Of a stretch of DNA of 64,000 nt, positions 52,618 to 64,000 are shown piece by piece (position 1 is the first letter of the stretch; every line of letters begins with the position of its first letter). The position numbers and the translations under genes were made by a program. The DNA comes from Chrysomallon squamiferum (taxonomy: Eukaryota; Mollusca; Gastropoda; Neomphalida; Peltospiridae), in the NCBI GenBank assembly GCA_012295275.1, contig CM022678.1, positions 4,607,223 through 4,671,222 of the forward strand, written 5' to 3'. Under the pieces are notes generated by a model, which did no database searches, was not told the DNA's origin, and saw nothing but the letters and a program-made list of their open reading frames with translations.

Positions 52618-53755
52618 ATGAAGATGTTGTCTAGTTCGACATTGCTACAGTATGCTGGATTTCTTTTCACCCTTTTAACTACGACAACAGCTATATGTGG
52701 TAATTACTTCTTTTCTACAATAAATAAATTAATAAATAGTAAATAAAACAAAGTAAAATAAAATAAAATAGTATATTTATAATAATAAAATGAACTAATA
52801 ATAATAATAATAATAATAACAACAGCAACAACAACAACAACAACAACAACAGCAAAACGATGACGAAGAAGACGACATCATTCTTCTCTCTATTAAAAAT
52901 ATATATTACAGGCATTCTGATTTCACGTTCCAGACTCTTGCTGGAGACACGTCTTTACGAATGACGAAAATGGCGTTAGACAAAACGGTTCTCTTTCTGA
53001 ACTGGTATCTGCCGTTCAAAGTGGGCACCGAGTGAAGGTAGTCACTGGAAAATACTCTTCAGAGGCAGACACCGCAGAGATTAGACCGGGGCTGGTTTCA
53101 GTTCAATTTTTCAATCAAACAGGCGGACACGAATCAACCGTTCTTCTTCTGGCAGAAAGCGGACACGACTGGATCGGTGACGACTCGAATATCCAAGTCC
53201 TCTCAAGAAACCTCTCTTAGCAAAACAGAAAAGAAAACAATGAGATGGTTCGTTGACACTAGGCCGTGGACAAAAGTTTTATCCACCAACGAAAACGGCG
53301 AAGTAACTTTTGGATCGAAACGTGATCTGAGAAGCGCTGTTGAAAAAGGCGCGGACGTACGCGTAGCCGTGCAGTTTGAATACAAGAGAAGGCGGGCGCC
53401 GAGTAAAAGACACCATGGATCAGGTCACAGACAAGGCGGGTTGTGGCCCCATCGACACCATGGATCAGGTCACAGACAAGGCGGTTTGTGGCCGCATCGA
53501 CACCATGGATCAGGTCACAGACAAGGCGGTTTGTGGCCGCATCGACACCATGGATCAGATCACAGACATGGTAGATGGCGGTGGGAAAAGCAGATAAGAA
53601 CTGTCGTACGTCATGGCGGGTTGTGGCCGCATCGACACCATGGATCAGATCACAGACAAGGCGGGATGTGGCCGCATATACACCATGGATCAGATCACAG
53701 ACAAAGGAGGTTTCTGGCCGCATCAACACCATGGATCAGATCACGAACATGGTAG
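52618..53755 (+). CDS. Secreted two-module protein, frameshifted, with repeat tail
   Basis: Exon 1 52618-52699 encodes a signal peptide (MKMLSSSTLLQYAGFLFTLL, ending TAIC) and ends in phase 1 at a GT donor. Exon 2 starts at 52934 after TTTCACGTTCCAG and continues in phase (DSCWRHVFTNDENG). Two related modules follow: WRHVFTNDENG...GSLSELVSAVQSGHRVKV, then RPWTKVLSTNENGEV...GSKRDLRSAVEKGADVRV. They lie in different frames: the first ends at TAG 53218-53220, the second is open from about 53177. One base change between about 53165 and 53215 would join them, so this is a pseudogene, a sequencing error, or the frame is restored in a way I cannot see. The frame then runs into a 45-bp repeat encoding HHGSGHRQGGLWPHR. 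GC content is clearly higher than in the surroundings. I do not recognise the family name; the function is unknown. Confidence 0.6.
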
Positions 53756-53800
53756 ATGGCGGCCGGAAAACAGATAAGAACTAATCACGTCATGGCGGGT
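53411..53800 (+). repeat. 45-bp minisatellite, open in several frames
   Basis: Units begin with CACCATGGATCA at 53411, 53456, 53501, 53546, 53636, 53681 and 53727 (this last spacing is 46 bp). Variant units at about 53591 and 53772 contain ATGGTAGATGGCGG and AACAGATAAGAACT-like sequence. All three plus frames are open over the pure 45-bp units, and a 157-codon minus frame also crosses them. The array runs into the gap, so its true length is unknown. Confidence 0.9.
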
Positions 53801-54000
53801 NNNNNNNNNNNNNNNNNNNNNNNNNNNNNNNNNNNNNNNNNNNNNNNNNNNNNNNNNNNNNNNNNNNNNNNNNNNNNNNNNNNNNNNNNNNNNNNNNNNN
53901 NNNNNNNNNNNNNNNNNNNNNNNNNNNNNNNNNNNNNNNNNNNNNNNNNNNNNNNNNNNNNNNNNNNNNNNNNNNNNNNNNNNNNNNNNNNNNNNNNNNN
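53801..54000. other. Assembly gap, exactly 200 N
   Basis: Placeholder gap. On its right the sequence resumes inside the 5' leader of a minus-strand PAN-FReD gene (as at 58430-58510), so the coding part of one more family member is probably missing here along with the end of the minisatellite. Confidence 0.95.
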
Positions 54001-56026
54001 CTTGTTGTCCTTTCCTCGTCCTCAGTGAAATAATGCTTGATGAAATTATGTCGTGTCGTATAGAAAAGACGAGAGACACTGAATTCAGAGTTTCTAGCCT
54101 CGTTTTGATCTTGTAATCGAACAATGTTTTAAATTAATAATGACAGCAAATACTGTATTTAGAGTAACTCATTGAAATTCAAGTGAACAATTACTTTTAA
54201 ATAATCCATAGGTTGTTGTTCGTGTTATGTTTCACGGAATTGAGCTGATATATACAATAATGCTCTTCATCAGGATCATTGGTCTGCGACTACTGAATCC
54301 AAGAGATCTAAATCGAATAAAACAATTCGTACGTCCATTAGTTTTGATATACTTCTATAAATCTATAATACTTAATGAATTACATTTTAATTTGTACTGA
54401 AACAATATTTGAAACTGAAAGTTTGAAAAACAAGCGTTCATTGAATGTATATTTTCTCGTTGAACTGCTCAGTCTATTATGAAATGTTACATCGATCGTT
54501 CAAAAATTTTAATCGAATGAAAAATTCACTTTATGCTCGAATATCAAGAGAAAGCAAGTTTGAAATATTATCTTTGTATGTATACATATTTTTTTGTTTT
54601 GTATCTTGAATTAGTATATTTATTCAAGTGTAAATTTACTGTTACTGTTGTCAGTGCAAAACGTGGTACCACAAATTAAAAATACTGCTGATGTAGAGTA
54701 CAGAAATGTTGACGAAACCGTCCAATTAAAAGTAAAAAAGTGAAGAGTTATTCTAGGGGAACTGACGTGTAACCAGTTTGTTCAGTCGCTGTTATTTATT
54801 TATGTAATTTGTACTCTAGAGACTGATTCGATATCTTCTCAATGTGAGCTATCGATTTATAACTTTCTAACAGATAAAAGATGGAATAAACTAATAAATG
54901 TTTAATGTTTGTTTGGCGACTCTCCAGTACTAATATTACTGTTTATTATTAAAGATAGATTCTGTAAAGTTAATATATTACATAACACAGTGTCGCGGAT
55001 TTCTAAAATGCTTATTATAACTCGTCATGTTGATTTGTGGTGTAACTGTGTTTTCAGTTCTGTAATCAATTCATTTTATTAATCGAGTTCATTTAAAAGG
55101 CTTGCATCTATGTTTAGAAGCAAAGTGATCTGCCGATGGATATACGTTTGTTTCATCATGGAAGAATGTGGTAAGCTGTTGTTTTCTTATTCTGAGATGG
55201 TGTAATGTCTAATTAAACTGTCTCAGTAACAGTTATGAAGTTTAACTTGTTAAATCTCTCCTTCGAGGAGAATCTTATTTTTATATTGGTTCCCCGGCTG
55301 ATGTTAATTCACTTTCTCACACGAGATATTCAAATATATTTTATCATAATTTCTGGTATCGCTTATCATTATCTTTCTCGTGATTAAATAGTAAATGTAC
55401 CTTAATTTCTGTTTTGCTTATTTCTATAATGCATTTAGAGAACTGGTTTATTCAGTTTATAAATTCCTTGTCAGATGACCATTAGTTAAAACATCTTGTT
55501 TAATGCTAGACTGAGTCGTGTTAAAATACAGCAGATGTTTGATCAAACTGGAACCATGTTGAAGATAATTCACTTTCTACAACGAGACATCATCAAACAC
55601 TTTTTTGAATGATAATACTCGGTTTACATTTAATACATGGTTGTAATTATTCCAGTTATTTTAGTAAGTATTAATGTTGTATTGTTTAGGATAAAGGTAA
55701 ACAGGCACGTACAGATTGTTCTAATTCAACAGTTTCATTCCCTCACTTTACGACATGTTTGATCACGTGATATCCACACTTTGCTAGAGAAAATTAGCAT
55801 CTTTAGAGACTGATTTTCGAAACACTGAGTCCTCTGCTACGATAAAGAAATAAATAAGTAAATAAAACAAATGAATCAGAGCATAAAGATTTATTAATTA
55901 AATTTCAAAACTCAATGAAAGCGAGTCAACACCACTGTGATCGTTATTTTTCTACGTCTTTACGATTAGTTTTCTGACACAGATCTCTCACATGTATCGG
56001 TCCACATATTTTGTAATTAATCCGGA
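54001..56026. repeat. Orphan gene leader plus intergenic block A, copy 4
   Basis: 54001-54080 is the upstream leader of a gene whose exons fall in the gap. Block A follows to about 55900, then the 3' untranslated region of the next gene, with a minus-strand AATAAA at 55890-55895. The plus-strand conserved frame is broken here by a one-base deletion near 54238. Confidence 0.85.
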
Positions 56027-57901
56027 CTACGGCACGATCTTAGATGGTCTTATTTTCATAACTGCTCCTTTTAGTGGTTTATACTGTGGTTTTCTCCATG
56101 GATACCACCAAACTGAAGTCTTATTAGCCGTCGTTACAAATGTGTACATTCCATTTAGATTGGAGAGAGAACAATGCTTGTACCACCAAGCTCCTTTATG
56201 GTGTAGAGCACAGCTCCAGTTTGCCGTGTCCAGATCTTTGTCTTTCGTAGAGAAATAATAGCCATTAGTAAATGACAGACCATCACCTGAAAAATAATGA
56301 TTAAGAAACATTTAATTATCTACATGTTCTTTAGGCTATACACTAATTTAAGAAAATATCTACTTCTGTCTCTAAATAATAAAAAAAAATATATATATCA
56401 ATATACATTTCTACTGAATATGTGAGCATTAAAATAAATGCATATTTTTTAATAAGTTATTAACGAGTTAACTTTTATCACTTTTGTGTTCATCTGTCTA
56501 TCCATCCGTAAAGAAAACTGAAATAAACTAGTCTGTCTTATAGTACCAACCAGAATAACTGCATCATCACTATTACTACTACTACTATTATTACAACAAC
56601 AACAACGGCTAATAATAATAATGAAGCCAATATTAATAATAAGGTGAAGGTGAAAAAAATTAAATGAAGATGAAGAAAAAAAAAGAAGAAGAAAAAGGAG
56701 AAGAAAAAACAGTAATGGAAAGTTAACATGACATATTATCAAAGTAAATGATAAGAAAAAAGTAATATTATTATGAACACATGTACCAGCAGTTCCACTG
56801 TAATTGGCTACTGACAACTGGAAATTCTTTTCTTCTCCTGCTATGGAGAAATTCTTGTAGGAGGCGTAGGCGGTGTTCCCTTCAAAATCTTCTAAATCTA
56901 CCCTCAGTTCATAAAGTCCTTGAGTAGTCAGTCTGTGAATATTGGTGTTACCTAATAATAATAATAATAATAATATTAATAATAATAATAATATTAATGA
57001 TAATAATGATCATCATCGGCGTGATGATGATCATAATGATGATATCATGATACGAACAATGATACTTGTGTTGGATGACAAATGTGAAAAAATGTTTGAA
57101 AATAAAATATTTTCGACCATTTATCTATTTCAATATCCATTTGTATCGAAAAGATAGTCAGGTTTAAACACACCCAGCCAGAACTCATTGCGTAAATTTC
57201 CGAAACCGTCTTTGTATTCATTCCAAGTTCTGTAGAAATCTTCCGATCCGTCAGTTCTTCTCTGTAAAACCTCATTAAATAAGGAAAGAGCTGAGTTTGA
57301 ACTTAGATTGCGCAGTCTTGTCCAAATCGTCATATGATGGCGAAAAATAAAATAAATATATATAAATATACATACAAACATATACATACATACATACATA
57401 CATACATACATACATACATACATACATAAAGTAACAAAGAAGGAAAACAAAAGAAACAAATATAATAATCTGTTGAATGTCGACTCTAAGATGTACCCAG
57501 ATCAGTTAATTAAGAAGCAGAAACTGTGACTACAAATATCCGAATCTGGAGAAATGGCATGCCGTAAAAGATAAATGATTCACAACTTAACTTACGGTAC
57601 ACAAACTCTTACCTGATAGGGTTATCATACGAGCAGGCTTATATGTCTGCAGATGTGTTTCTAAGTCGGTTTTGCTCTAGATAAAGATATTCCTGACTTA
57701 CCAGCCATCCTCCATTACTAATCTCACAGTAGACACTGATTGGCTTTCCACCGTCACGTGGTTGTACCAAATAAATCCCATCAGTCTGAATTCCTTTTTT
57801 CACGACATCGTAACAGTCAGCAGGTTCATCGTTTTCAACATCTGTAAAATCAATTCACTTTATTCTGAGTAAATATTTATCTCTAAAATGCGAACACATA
57901 A

Positions 57902-57972
<71 letters not shown>

Positions 57973-58398
57973 ATAATAATAATAATAATAATAATAAGAA
58001 GAAGAAGAAGAAGAAGAAGAAGAAACAAATTAGGAAGTAGACAAACACAACTGAGAAATGTCATGAAAGAAAGATAATAATTTACCGAAACGTCGCATTC
58101 CCGAATAATTTTCAAAAGTGGAACGAAAAACATCTTCACCGTATAACAAACAATTGTTGTCAGTGGTCGAATAGAAAATACTTCGGCAGCCACGACGATG
58201 ATAGCAATTTACTGCGCACTGTAATCTTCCTGAGGTGGTCATTTGTTTTAAACTTTGTGATTTGGGTTTTACATCTCGAAATAATGGTGATTCCTGCAAA
58301 TTGGTTTCAACGTTGCCAGAAGCTGGACAAACTTCTGAGGCAGCAGTGGAGTCAAACAGGATGAAAATTATGAGTGATATATACTTCACAGACGTCAT
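56027..58398 (-). CDS. PAN/apple-like + fibrinogen-domain secreted protein, intact (young pair, member 1)
   Basis: Exons: 58086-58398, 57702-57841, 57174-57270, 56787-56951 and 56027-56286 (975 nt, 324 residues plus TAG). The start at 58398 is chosen because [20 protein letters not shown] is a clean signal peptide; longer in-frame starts upstream exist. The PAN module reads [29 protein letters not shown]. Exon 2 reads [20 protein letters not shown]. Exon 5 reads [40 protein letters not shown] and [12 protein letters not shown]. Its closest relative is 60462-62858: nearly identical in exon 1 and in the non-coding flanks but very different in exon 5. Exon 5 of 10061-12620 shares several of its residues ([15 protein letters not shown]), which hints at exchange between copies. 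Intron 1 has a TAC run at 57901-57970. Confidence 0.9.
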
Positions 58399-58514
58399 AT
58401 TTGATGAAGTTGTTGTTGTCGTCTTCGAAGGCGTTATACTTGCTGTCCTTTCCTTCGTCCTCAGTGAAATAATGCTTGATGAAATTATGTCGTGTATAGA
58501 AAAGACGAGAGACA

Positions 58515-60335
58515 CTAAGAGTTTCTAGCCTCGTTTTGATCTGGTAATCGAACAATGTTTTAAATTATTAATGACATCAAATACTGTATTTAGAGTAACT
58601 CACTGAAATTCAAATGAATCATCACTTTTAAATAATACAGAGGTTGTTGTTCGTGTTATGTTTCACGGGAATTGAGCTGATATATACAATAATGCTCTTC
58701 ATCATGATCATTGGTCTGCGACTACTGAACCCAAGAGATTTAAATCAAATAAAACAATTCGTACGTCCATTACTTTTGATATACTTCTATAAATCTATAA
58801 TACTTAATGAATTACATTTTAATTCAAGTGTTAGAAACAATATTTGTACTGAAAGTTTGAGAAAACAAGCGTTCATTGAATGTATATTTTCTCGTTGAAC
58901 TGCTCAGTCTATTACGAAATGTTACATCTATCTTCACCATTTTTTAATCTAATGAAAAATTCACTTTATGCTCGAATATCAAGAGAAAGCAAGTTTAAAA
59001 TATTATCTTTGTATGTATACATATTTTTTTCTGTAGGTCTGTATCTGTAAACGCATGAATGAGTATATTTATTCAAGTGTAAATTTACTGTTACTGTTGT
59101 CAGTGCAAAACGTGGTACCACAAATTAAAAATACTGCTGACGTAGAGTACAGAAATGTTGACTGAAACCGTCCAATTAAACGTAAAAAAGTTGAAGAGTT
59201 ATTCTAGGGTAACTGAGGTGTAACCAGTTTGTTCGGTCGCTGTTTTTTATTTATGTAATTTATACTCTAGAGACTGATTCGATGTCTTCTCAATGTGAGC
59301 TATCGATTTATAACTTTCTAACAGATAAAAGGTGCAATTAACTAATACATGTTTAATGTTTGTTTGGCGACTCTGCAGTACTCAGATTACTGTTTATTAT
59401 TAAAGATAGATTCTGTAAAGTTAATATGATGCAAAACACAGTTTAGCAGATTTGTAATTATTCTAACTCGTAATTTTGATTTGTGGTGTAACTATGTTTT
59501 CAGTTCTGTAATCAATTCATTTTATTAATCGAGTTGATTTAAAAGGCTTGCATCTATGTTTAGAAGCAAAGTGATCTGCCGATGGATATACGTTTGTTTC
59601 GTCATGGAAGAATGTTGTAAGCTGTTGTTTTCTTATTCTGAGATGGTGTAATGTCTAATTAAACTGTCTCAGTAACAATTGTGAAGTTTAACTTGTTAAA
59701 TCTCTCCTTCGAGGAGAATCTTATTTTTATATTGGTTCCCCGGCTGATGTTAATTCACTTTCTCACAAGAGATATTCAAATATATTTTATCATAATTTAC
59801 AGTGTCGCTTATTATTCACTTTCTTGTAAATGTACCTTAATTTCTTTTTTGCTTATTTCTATAATGCATTTAGAGAACTGGTTTATTCAGTTTATAAATT
59901 CCTTGTCAGATGACCATTAATTAAAAACATCTTGTTTAGTGCTAGACTGAGTCGTGTTAAAATACAGCAGATGTTTGACAAAACTGGACGCATGTTGAAG
60001 GTAATTCACTTTTTACTACGAGACATCATCAAACACTTTTTGAATGATAATACTCGGTTTACATTTAATACATGGTTGTAATTATTCCAGGTATTTTAGT
60101 AAGTATTACTGTTGTATTGTTTCGGATAAAGGTAAAGAGGCACGTACAGATTGTTCTAACTTAACAATTGTATTCCTACACTTTACGAGACGTTAGATCA
60201 CGTGATATCCACACTTTGCTAGAGAAAATTAGCATCTTTAGAGACTGATTTTCGAAAGACTGAGTCCTCTGCTATGATAAAAAAATAAATAAAGAAATAA
60301 AACAAATGAATCAGAGCATAAAGATTTATTAATTA
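58515..60335. repeat. Intergenic block A, copy 5
   Basis: Plus-strand conserved frame at 58644-58898 (84 codons) ending FSR-stop. A second plus frame, 59681-59920 (MKFNLLNLSFEENLIFILVP), is interrupted in other copies. The minus-strand AATAAA for the next gene is at 60325-60330. Confidence 0.85.
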
Positions 60336-60461
60336 AATTTCAAAACTCAATGAAAGCGAGTCAACACCACTGTGATCGTTATTTTTCTACGTCTTTACGA
60401 TTAGTTTTCTGACACAGATCTCTCAGATGTATCGGTCCACATATTTTGTAATTAGTCCGGA

Positions 60462-61396
60462 CTACGGCACGATCTTAGATGGTCTTATTTTCATAACTGC
60501 TCCTTTTACTGGTTGATACCATTGTTTTCTCCATTGATGCCACCAAACTGAAGTCTTATCAGCCGTCGTTACATATCTGTAATTTCCATTTAGATTGGCG
60601 CCAGAACAATGCTCGTACCACCAAGCTCCTTGATAGTCTACAGCACAGTTCCGACTTGCCGTGTCCACATCTTTGTCTTTCGTAGAGAAATAACAGCCAT
60701 TAGTAAATGAGAGACCATCACCTGAAAAATAATGATTAAGAAACATTTTATTATCTACATGTTCTTTAGTCTATACACTAATTTAAGAAAATATCTACTT
60801 CTGTCTCTACATAATAAAAAAAAAAAATATATATCAATATACATTTCTACTGAATATGTGAGCATTAAAATAAATGCGTATTTTTTAATAAGTTATTAAC
60901 GAGTTAACTTTTATCACTTTTGTGTTCATCTGTCTATCCATCCGTAAAGAAAACTGAAATAAACTAGTCTCTCTTATAATGACAAGCAGAATAACTGCAT
61001 CATCACTATTACTACTACTACTATTATTACAACAACAACAACAGCAACAACAACAACAGCTAAATATGATAATAATACTGCCAATAATAATAAAAAGGAG
61101 AAGGTGAAAAAAATAAAATGAAGCTGACAAAAAAAGAAGAAGAACAAAAAAACCAGTAATCGAAAGTTAACATCACATATCATCAAAGTAAATGATAAGA
61201 AAAAAGTAATATTATTATGAACACATGTACCAGCAGTTCCACTGTAATTGGCTATAGACAACTGGAAGTTATTTTCTTCTCCTGCTATGGAGAAATTCTT
61301 GTAGGAGGCATAGCCCGAGTATCCTTCAAAATCTTCTAAATCTACCCTCAGTTCATAAAGTCCTTGAGTAGTCAGTCTGTGAATATTGGTGTTACC

Positions 61397-61436
<40 letters not shown>

Positions 61437-62372
61437 TATGATAATGCTTATAATGATCATCATCAGTGTGATGATGATGATAATGATAATATCAATACGA
61501 ACAGCGATACTTGTGTTGGAACAAATGTGACACAAACTGCGAATATAAGTTATATTTTCATTAAAAAAACATTTATCTATTTCAGTATCAATTTGCATCA
61601 ACAGGCCAGTCTCTCGAAAAGATAATCAGGTTTAAACATACCCAGCCAGAACTCATTGCTTAAATTTCCGAAACCGTCTTTGTATTCATTCCAAGTTCTG
61701 TAGAAATCTTCCGATCCGTCAGTTCTTCTCTGTAAAACCTCATTAAATAAGGAAACAGGTGAGTATGAACTTAGATTGCGCAGTCTTGTCCAAACCGTCA
61801 TATGATGGCGAGATATTAAACAATATATATATATATACACACAAACATACATACCTACATACATACATACATACATACATACATACATACATACATAAAG
61901 TAACAAAGAAGGAAAACAAAAGAAACAAATATAATAATCTGTTGAATGTCGACTCTAAGATGTACCCAGATCAGTTAATTAAGAAGCAGAACCTGTGACT
62001 ACAAATATCCGAATCTGGAGAAATGGCATGCCGTAAAAGATAAATGATTCACAACTTAACTTACGGTACACAAACTCTTACCTGATAGGGTTATCATACG
62101 AGCAGGCTTATATGTCTGCAGATGTGTTTCTAAGTCGGTTTTTGTCTAGATAAAGATATTCCTGACTTACCAGCCATCCTCCATTACTAATCTCACAGAA
62201 GACACTGACTGGCTTTCCACCGTCACGTGGTTGTACCAAATAAATCCCATCAGTCTGAATTCCTTTTTTCACGACATCGTAACAGTCAGCAGGTTCATCG
62301 TTTTCAACATCTGTAAAATCAATTCACTGTATTCTGAGTAAATATTTATCTCTAAAATGCGAACACATAATC

Positions 62373-62447
<75 letters not shown>

Positions 62448-62858
62448 ATAATAATAATAATAATAAGAAGAAGAAGAAGAAGAAACAAATTAGGAAGAAG
62501 ACAAACACAACTGAGAAATGTCATGAAAGAAAGATAATAATTTACCGAAACGTCGCATTCCCGAATAATTTTCAAAAGTGGAACGAAAAACTTCTTCACC
62601 GTATAACAAACAATTGTTGTCAGTGGTCGAATAGAAAATACTTCGGCAGCCACGACGATGATAGCAATTTACTGCGCACTGTAATCTTCCTGAGGTGGTC
62701 ATTTGTTTTAAACTTTGTGATTTGGGTTTTACATCTCGAAATAATGGTGATTCCTGCAAATTGGTTTCAACGTTGCCAGAAGCTGGACAAACTTCTGAGG
62801 CAGCAGTGGAGTCAACCAGGATGAAAATTATGAGTGATATATACTTCACAGACGTCAT
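60462..62858 (-). CDS. PAN/apple-like + fibrinogen-domain secreted protein, intact (young pair, member 2)
   Basis: Exons: 62546-62858, 62171-62310, 61642-61738, 61231-61395 and 60462-60721 (975 nt, 324 residues plus TAG). Exon 1 differs from the 56027-58398 gene at only two residues (ILVDS for ILFDS, GEEVF for GEDVF). Exon 4 differs at about five (EGYSGYASY for EGNTAYASY, plus two). Exon 5 differs at 22 of 85: [40 protein letters not shown] and [13 protein letters not shown]. The calcium-like DKD segment, both terminal cysteines, NLNG and the [11 protein letters not shown] end are unchanged. Exon 5 of this copy also has the extra Cys at NGCYF. All splice sites are canonical. The duplication period of about 4.45 kb includes the full intergenic block. 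Confidence 0.9.
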
Positions 62859-62984
62859 ATTTGATGAAGTTGTTGTTGTCGTCTTCGAAGGCGTTATACT
62901 TGCTGTCCTTTCCTTCGTCCTCAGTGAAATAATGCTTGATGAAATTATGTCGTGTATAGAAAAGACGAGAGACACTAAGAGTTT

Positions 62985-64000
62985 CTAGCCTTGTTTTGAT
63001 CTGGTAATCGAACAATGTTTTAAATTATTAATAAGAGCAAATACTGTATTTAGAGTAACTCATTGAAATTCAAATGAATCATTACTTTTAAATAATCCAT
63101 AGGTTGTTGTTCGTGTTATGTTTCACGAGAATTGTGCTGATCTATACAATAATGCAATTCATCAGGACCATTGGTCTGCGACTACTGAACCCAAGAGATT
63201 TAAATCGAATAAAACAATTCGTACGTCCATTACTTTTGATATACTTCTATAAATCTATAGTACTTAATGAATTACATTTTAATTCAAGTGTTAGAAACAA
63301 TATTTGTACTGAAAGTTTGAGAAAACAAGCGTTCATTGAATGTATATTTTCTCGTTGAACTGCTCAGTCTATTACGAAGTGTTACATCTATATTCACCAT
63401 TTTTTAATCTAATAAAAAATTCACTTTATGCTCGAATATCAAGAGAAAGCAAGTTTGAAATATCATCTTTGTATGTATACATATTTTTTCTGTAGGTTTG
63501 TATCTATAAACGCATGAATGAGTATATTTATTCAAATGTAAGTTTACTGTTACTGTTGTCAGTGCAACACGTGATACCACAAATTAAAAATACTGCTGAT
63601 GTAGAGTACAGAAATGTTAACACAAACCGTCGAATTAAAAGTAAAAAAGTGAAGAGTTATTCTAGGGGAACTGACGTGTAACCAGATTGTTCAGTCGCTG
63701 TTATTTATTTATGTAATCTGTACTCTAGAGACTGATTCGATAACTTCTAAATGTGAGCTATCGATTTATAACTCTCTAACAGATAAAAGGTGCAATTAAC
63801 TAATAAATGTTTAATGTTTGTTTGGCGACTCTCCAGTACTAAGATTGCTGTTTATTATTAAAGATAGATTCTGTAAAGTTAATATAATACATAACACAGT
63901 GTCGCGGATTTCTAAGATGCTTATTATAACTCGTAATGTTGATTTGTGGTGTAACTGTGTTTTCAGTTCTGTAATCAGTTCATTTTATTAATCGAGTTGA
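62985..64000. repeat. Intergenic block A, copy 6, cut by the window end
   Basis: Plus-strand conserved frame at 63104-63358 (84 codons, NPRDLNRIKQFVRPLLLIYF). The block continues beyond the window, so the array probably does too. Confidence 0.85.

Noticed and set aside
53259-53732. 157-codon minus-strand frame over the minisatellite
   Set aside because: The 45-bp units have no stops in several frames, so this is a shadow of the repeat and of the plus-strand modules.
53411-53800. CRISPR-like regular repeats
   Set aside because: Units are contiguous with no unique spacers, and the context is a eukaryotic gene.
62357-62824. 155-codon plus-strand frame with poly-Thr, Asn and Lys
   Set aside because: Microsatellite plus the antisense of a PAN exon.

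Overview
The window is AT-rich, intron-containing eukaryotic DNA crowded with di-, tri- and tetranucleotide microsatellites. Its genes are multi-exon secreted lectin-like genes. The domain types (fibrinogen-related domains, an Ig-like domain of the snail FREP kind) point to a mollusc, most likely a gastropod. The species cannot be named from the sequence.

The dominant content is a tandem array of one family. Each gene has five exons: exon 1 (313 nt, signal peptide plus a cysteine-rich PAN/apple-like module), exon 2 (131 or 140 nt), exon 3 (97 nt), exon 4 (165 nt) and exon 5 (usually 260 nt). Exons 2 to 5 together make one fibrinogen C-terminal domain (FReD) of about 217 residues. Splice phases are constant (exon 1/2 phase 1, 2/3 phase 0, 3/4 phase 1, 4/5 phase 1). 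All intact copies are on the minus strand: 10061-12620, 23778-25968, 34839-37280, 56027-58398 and 60462-62858. A sixth copy (6385-7987) lacks only its last exon, which should lie in the assembly gap 5681-5880. Broken copies lie at 15017-16813, 18850-21424, 30994-32911 (+), 39281-42513, 45814-47167 (+) and 48452-49569, with many single-exon relics.

Layout: 1-1860 is a satellite of about 430-bp units. 1861-4579 is microsatellite-rich and empty of convincing genes. 4580-5662 (+) is part of an Ig-like FREP-type gene cut by the first gap. 6385-21424 is the first tandem array, with conserved intergenic blocks called A and B here. 22.4-33.1 kb and 39.0-48.6 kb are the two arms of a large, decayed inverted duplication around a spacer of about 6 kb that carries an intact gene. 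49.6-52.6 kb is gene-poor. 52618-53755 (+) is an unrelated secreted two-module protein gene running into a 45-bp coding-phase minisatellite and the second gap (53801-54000). 54.0-64.0 kb is the youngest part of the array, two near-identical units of about 4.45 kb.

The most interesting biology is the pattern of divergence. In the youngest gene pair the PAN exon and the flanks are almost identical, but exon 5, the putative ligand-binding half of the FReD, differs at 22 of 85 residues. With nearby broken copies, a large inverted repeat and duplicated exon pieces, this looks like a diversifying lectin (innate recognition) cluster. That function is inferred from the family; the sequence does not prove it.
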